From NCBI GenBank assembly GCA_964525165.1, contig CAZGGG010000060.1, positions 1 to 17,465 of the forward strand: a stretch of DNA of 17,465 nt. The letters run 5' to 3'. Position 1 is the stretch's first letter; every line of letters starts with the position of its first letter. The notes beneath the pieces are model-generated. The model was not told where the DNA came from, ran no database searches, and was given only the letters and a program-made list of their open reading frames with translations. The position numbers and the translations under genes were made by a program. Shown here piece by piece: positions 15,004 to 17,465 of the stretch. The DNA comes from JAWLFI01 sp964525165. Its GTDB lineage: Bacteria; Bacteroidota; Bacteroidia; Chitinophagales; Saprospiraceae.

Positions 15004-15025
15004 GTTACAAGGCTTAGCTAAGCAT

Positions 15026-15062
15026 AAAAAAAAACTAGTCGCCTCTCCCCAGAGACGACTAG
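15026..15062 (-). terminator. Intrinsic terminator on the minus strand
   Basis: On the minus strand, CTAGTCG (15062 to 15056) pairs with CGACTAG (15041 to 15035). Inside it, CTCT pairs with AGAG around a four-G loop, and nine Ts (15034 to 15026) follow. This is a textbook terminator facing groEL's terminator. It ends either the cytochrome c peroxidase transcript or the candidate RNA just upstream. Confidence 0.8.
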
Positions 15063-15077
15063 CCAACAACAAATTAT

Positions 15078-15196
15078 AATCCCATGAACGTATTCACGAT
15101 GAATTGAGAAAGACTTATTGCAAGAGAAGTCTCACCTTCTCTTTTGTGAAATAAGATGCTCTTTTGCTATCTACTTCGAATAAATCCCATGAACGT
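15078..15196. repeat. 14-base direct repeat pair within the structured region
   Basis: AATCCCATGAACGT occurs at 15078-15091 and again at 15183-15196, 105 bases apart. With flanking bases, the similarity extends to about 17 of 20. One copy is just outside the long stem of the candidate RNA and one is inside it. Confidence 0.8.
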
Positions 15197-15346
15197 TTGA
15201 ACAAGCCTTTCTCAATTCGTAACAAATCCTTTGATCTGCGTGAATAACTAATTTCATAATACAATAATCGACAATCCCTCAAAGCCCTACAAGTACAAAA
15301 ACACCTCATTGTAACATATATATTTTTATAATATGTTTAAATGGGC

Positions 15347-16498
15347 TTAAATGTCAGCATCTGTAGTATGATTCAAGACACCAGGNNNNNNNNNNNNNNN
15401 NNNNNNNNNNNNNNNNNNNNNNNNNNNNNNNNNNNNNNNNNNNNNNNNNNNNNNNNNNNNNNNNNNNNNNNNNNNNTGAGCAGTCAAACCTAAAGGTCTA
15501 ATCAAAGGATCCACGTTAGGTGCAGGATGTCCTCCACTATTGTAATGATCAATGACTTCCTCAAGCGTTTGGAACCTCCCGTCATGCATATAAGGAGCTG
15601 ATAATGCAATATTTCGTAAGCTGGGGGCTCTCATTTTTCCATTATCAAATGGAATACCTGTGATTGCCCCTCTACCAGGATCATTAAATCCATTGACCCC
15701 ATCATCTGACTCTTGTATTGCATTATTAAAGAACTGGTTCGTGGTGAATAAGGGTTCGTTGTGACAATGCGCACATTCTGCATCCGGAAGATCTGCACTA
15801 ATATCGAAGAACATATCATAGCCATTCAATTCTTCATCCGAAAAGATTACACTACCGTCTCCATAGAAAATCTTATCAAATTTACTGTTGCCCTGAGAAA
15901 CAATAGTACGCATAAATTGTGCAATAGATTTTGTGACATGTGATCTGTCGATTTCTGATACATTGTTGATCCCAAAAGCTTTTCTAATCATATCGGGATA
16001 GTACGGGTGGACTTTCAATTTTTCCTCGATATCCGGCCAGTCTTCATGCATTTCAATGGGGTTCTCCACCGGATCAATAACCAACTCTTCCAAAGTTTGA
16101 AACCTCCCGTCCCAGAACAAACCATTATTATAGAACCCAACATTCAGGATAGACATCGCAGATCGGCTACCTGTTTGTCCATTAATACCCACACTTACAG
16201 GACTTAAATCCGTAAACAGACCCTCTTGAAAATGACAACTCGCACATGAAACTGTACTATCTTCTGATAAAATAGGATCATAAAATAAGAACCTGCCTAA
16301 TTCGATTCCTTCTTCGGTGAAAGGATTATCTTCCGGAACCACCATTTCAGGGAAACCGGGAGGACGAGGAGCAGCAACAAAAGTCGGGTTGTATGGGACT
16401 TCCGTCAAATCTCCTACATTATCCATGGGATCAATCGGGTCATCCGTGCAAGAGACGATTCCCAACACTATTACAAGAAGGACAAACAGTATTCTCAT
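15347..16498 (-). CDS. Di-heme cytochrome c peroxidase / MauG-MbnH family lipoprotein (contains gap)
   Basis: This is a periplasmic, membrane-anchored c-type cytochrome with two haem sites. From ATG 16498 the signal peptide MRILFVLLVIVLGIVSC ends in a lipoprotein-type cysteine at residue 17. ATG 16537 would add 13 residues ahead of it and is less likely. Haem 1 binds CASCH (85-89) and haem 2 binds CAHCH (242-246). FWDGRFQTLEELVIDPVENP and APYMHDGRFQTLEEVIDHYN (Met304 a possible axial ligand) are family signatures. The 91-base gap at 15386-15476 removes about 30 residues near the C-terminus, and the last twelve residues (PGVLNHTTDADI) do not look typical, so the true end is uncertain. The family covers H2O2-reducing peroxidases and MauG-type enzymes that oxidise partner proteins. 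The MbnP-like neighbour favours the latter. Confidence 0.88.
   Translation of the reverse strand: MRILFVLLVIVLGIVSCTDDPIDPMDNVGDLTEVPYNPTFVAAPRPPGFPEMVVPEDNPFTEEGIELGRFLFYDPILSEDSTVSCASCHFQEGLFTDLSPVSVGINGQTGSRSAMSILNVGFYNNGLFWDGRFQTLEELVIDPVENPIEMHEDWPDIEEKLKVHPYYPDMIRKAFGINNVSEIDRSHVTKSIAQFMRTIVSQGNSKFDKIFYGDGSVIFSDEELNGYDMFFDISADLPDAECAHCHNEPLFTTNQFFNNAIQESDDGVNGFNDPGRGAITGIPFDNGKMRAPSLRNIALSAPYMHDGRFQTLEEVIDHYNSGGHPAPNVDPLIRPLGLTAXXXXXXXXXXXXXXXXXXXXXXXXXXXXXXXPGVLNHTTDADI
15386..15476. other. 91-N assembly gap
   Basis: The gap has an estimated rather than default length and lies inside the peroxidase gene. The frame remains open across it, but that has a one-in-three chance of happening by accident, and the sequence beyond it does not match the usual family end. 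Confidence 0.95.
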
Positions 16499-16579
16499 GT
16501 CAATATAACGTCTATAAAAATCGTTATGGTTCATCACTTGTCACTAAACTAACACAAGAATAGATAAATAGGTCTGAGC

Positions 16580-16603
16580 TATTTGTAAAATACATTACAA
16601 ATA
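16580..16603. repeat. Inverted repeat between the MbnP-like and peroxidase genes
   Basis: TATTTGTAA (16580-16588) and TTACAAATA (16595-16603) form a perfect nine-pair stem with a six-base loop, just after the upstream gene's stop. There is no T-run on the minus strand after it, so it is not a standard terminator. It could be an mRNA-stabilising hairpin or a protein site. Confidence 0.45.
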
Positions 16604-16609
16604 AGGTTA

Positions 16610-16912
16610 TCATTGAGGAATCACGAGAGAAAGGACATCTCCAAAATTAGATTCCAACCTCTGCTGATTCTCTTCATTTCCTTCTGCGATATTTAAAACG
16701 GATAACCACTCATCATAATAGACTTCTAATATCCAATTAGCATCCTTTGCCGGTTCAATCACTCCTTGCAATGAAAATTGTATGCTTTCAGGTACCACCA
16801 ATCGTCCGGAAAAACTGCTTATATCTGTAGCAGCGGATGTGTCCCGATCAATTATTACTAAATAATCAAAAATCCCGTCTTCTCCGGCCATATTGACCCT
16901 TTGACCTAAAGA
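16610..16912 (-). CDS. C-terminal part of a probable MbnP-like protein
   Basis: This is an incomplete gene running leftward from the chimeric junction. The frame is open from the junction at about 16912 (SLGQRVNMAGEDGIF and on), so the ATG at 16891 is probably an internal methionine, not the start. Visible features are DYLVIIDRDTSA, a beta-rich middle, and the end ILEVYYDEWLSVLN followed by ENQQRLESNFGDVLSL. That closing pattern (D-x-W, then N-x-Q-x-L-x-x-N-x-x-DV-x-SL) resembles what I remember of Bacteroidota MbnP-family proteins. These are periplasmic copper- or kynurenine-containing proteins usually encoded beside MauG/MbnH-type di-haem enzymes such as the gene that follows after 111 bases. 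The N-terminus and any signal peptide are lost. The assignment rests on weak similarity and context. Confidence 0.5.
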   Translation of the reverse strand, partial: SLGQRVNMAGEDGIFDYLVIIDRDTSAATDISSFSGRLVVPESIQFSLQGVIEPAKDANWILEVYYDEWLSVLNIAEGNEENQQRLESNFGDVLSLVIPQ

Positions 16913-16917
16913 ACTAC

Positions 16918-17465
16918 CGGGAGGAATGGCTGCGCCTGACGCGTCTGCTGTTCGCCTCGAGCGACGATACCCCGGTACCGCAACGTGCGCTGCGTGCCGT
17001 CGCCGAGATCATGGACAGCCCCAACGCCGGTCTGTGGGTACTGCGCGACGGTGTCTACCACCCGGCAGGCGGTGACTTCGCCGGCCACGATTCTCCGGGC
17101 CTGAAGGCGGATGCGCCGATGATCGCCTTCCTGGCTGCCCACGAGTGGATCATCGACCTGGACGACTATCATCGCGGCGATACCCGGTACGCAGGGCTCG
17201 AACTCCCGGCCTGGCTCACCGCCGAGAAGCGCGCCTGGCTGGTCATGCCACTGATGCACGGCACGCGCATGCTCGGTTTCATGGTGCTCGCGCGCCCACG
17301 GGCGCCGCACCCGCTGACCTGGGAGGACCTGGACCTGCTCAAGACCGTGGGCAGGCAGGTGGCCGGCGTGCTCGCGGAGCACGAAGCGGCGACGCGTATT
17401 GCCGAGGCGGGGCAGTTCACGGCCTACAACCGCCTGTCGGCCTTCATCATGCACGATCTCAAGAA
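16918..17465 (+). CDS. prsK: PEP-CTERM system histidine kinase PrsK, internal fragment (foreign DNA)
   Basis: One plus-strand frame is open from the junction to the window end with strong GC bias at third positions, unlike anything to its left. It reads EEWLRLTRLLFASSDDTP, then a GAF-like domain (ALRAVAEIMDSPNAGLWVLR, LVMPLMHGTRMLGFMVLARP, DLLKTVGRQVAGVLAEHEAA). It runs into the dimerisation H-box LSAFIMHDLK, which carries the phospho-accepting histidine. This matches PrsK, the sensor kinase that with PrsR controls exosortase/PEP-CTERM exopolysaccharide loci in Proteobacteria. Both ends are missing: the N-terminal membrane region at the junction and the ATPase domain past the window. PEP-CTERM systems of this type are not expected in Bacteroidota, and the join cuts through a native gene. 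It is most simply an assembly chimera. Confidence 0.8.

Larger units (their letters stand above)
15026..15247 (-). ncRNA. Candidate structured non-coding RNA (unnamed)
   Basis: The 284 bases between the minus-strand terminator and the peroxidase gene have no convincing protein gene but are rich in complementary segments. Reading the minus strand, TATTCACG (15246-15239) pairs with CGTGAATA (15098-15091). GAATTGAGAAAG (15218-15207) pairs with CTTTCTCAATTC (15112-15101), twelve perfect pairs. Inside are the hairpins AAGAGAAG-GTGAGA-CTTCTCTT (ending near 15122) and AGAT-A-GC / GC-ATCT. A degenerate promoter, TTTG (15283-15280), 18 bases, then TATTATGA (15261-15254), would start transcription near 15247, at the first stem. 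The result is a RNA of about 220 nucleotides with its own terminator. A 6S-like regulatory RNA is one possibility, but the bulges are too asymmetric to claim it. A long 3' UTR or gene remnant are alternatives. Confidence 0.35.

Noticed and set aside
15115..15309. Minus-strand 64-residue open frame starting MRCFCTCRALRDC
   Set aside because: It is cysteine/arginine-rich with no recognisable motif and coincides with the stems of the candidate RNA. I cannot exclude a small protein, but base pairing explains the sequence better.
16906..17454. Long minus-strand open frames in the GC-rich end
   Set aside because: They are antisense shadows of the PrsK reading, which is on the plus strand with recognisable GAF and H-box motifs; high GC leaves all frames open.

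Overview
The window looks like a metagenome-assembled scaffold from a marine or sludge-type Bacteroidota, probably near Saprospiria. The evidence is moderate GC, few Shine-Dalgarno sequences, promoter-like TAnnTTTG boxes, a FadN-type beta-oxidation protein, and the order miaB - sigma-54 activator - lptE - TPR-like gene - secG - groES - groEL. I know that order from Bacteroidota genomes. The sequence is not one clean piece of chromosome. It has three runs of N (374-383, 6727-6736, 15386-15476). Two of these are flanked by DNA that does not belong to the interrupted gene, and the last ~550 bases are high-GC proteobacterial DNA joined without a gap.

Layout. (1) 1-771, minus strand: a MotA/TolQ/ExbB proton-channel gene broken by a gap and a GC-rich insert. 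(2) 1028-6018, plus strand: fadN and fadA (fatty-acid beta-oxidation), a secreted transglutaminase-like protein and a small CoA-binding protein, closely spaced and probably one operon. (3) 6010-7981, minus strand: aroE (shikimate dehydrogenase) followed by a proline dehydrogenase gene that is split by a gap and an AT-rich segment. (4) 8146-12567, plus strand: miaB (tRNA methylthiotransferase), a sigma-54 activator, lptE (LPS-assembly lipoprotein), a lysine-rich TPR-like protein and secG, closed by a clear intrinsic terminator. (5) 12568-14945: a 426-base regulatory region with a palindrome and a near-sigma-54 promoter, then groES-groEL and their terminator. (6) 14946-15346: no convincing protein gene, but a strongly structured minus-strand segment ending in its own intrinsic terminator, a candidate non-coding RNA. 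(7) 15347-16891, minus strand: a di-heme cytochrome c peroxidase/MauG-like lipoprotein (with a gap) and, upstream of it, the C-terminal part of a probable MbnP-like partner. (8) ~16912-17465, plus strand: an internal fragment of a PEP-CTERM-system histidine kinase (PrsK) from another organism.

Most genes are housekeeping: lipid catabolism, aromatic amino-acid synthesis, proline catabolism, tRNA modification, envelope biogenesis, secretion and protein folding. I saw no defence system, CRISPR array, tRNA, rRNA or transposon. The least ordinary signals are the candidate RNA at 15026-15247, the possible sigma-54 control of groESL, an apparent in-frame stop just before the natural end of the gene upstream of secG, and the assembly chimeras. 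The chimeras should be settled before any argument from gene context across them.
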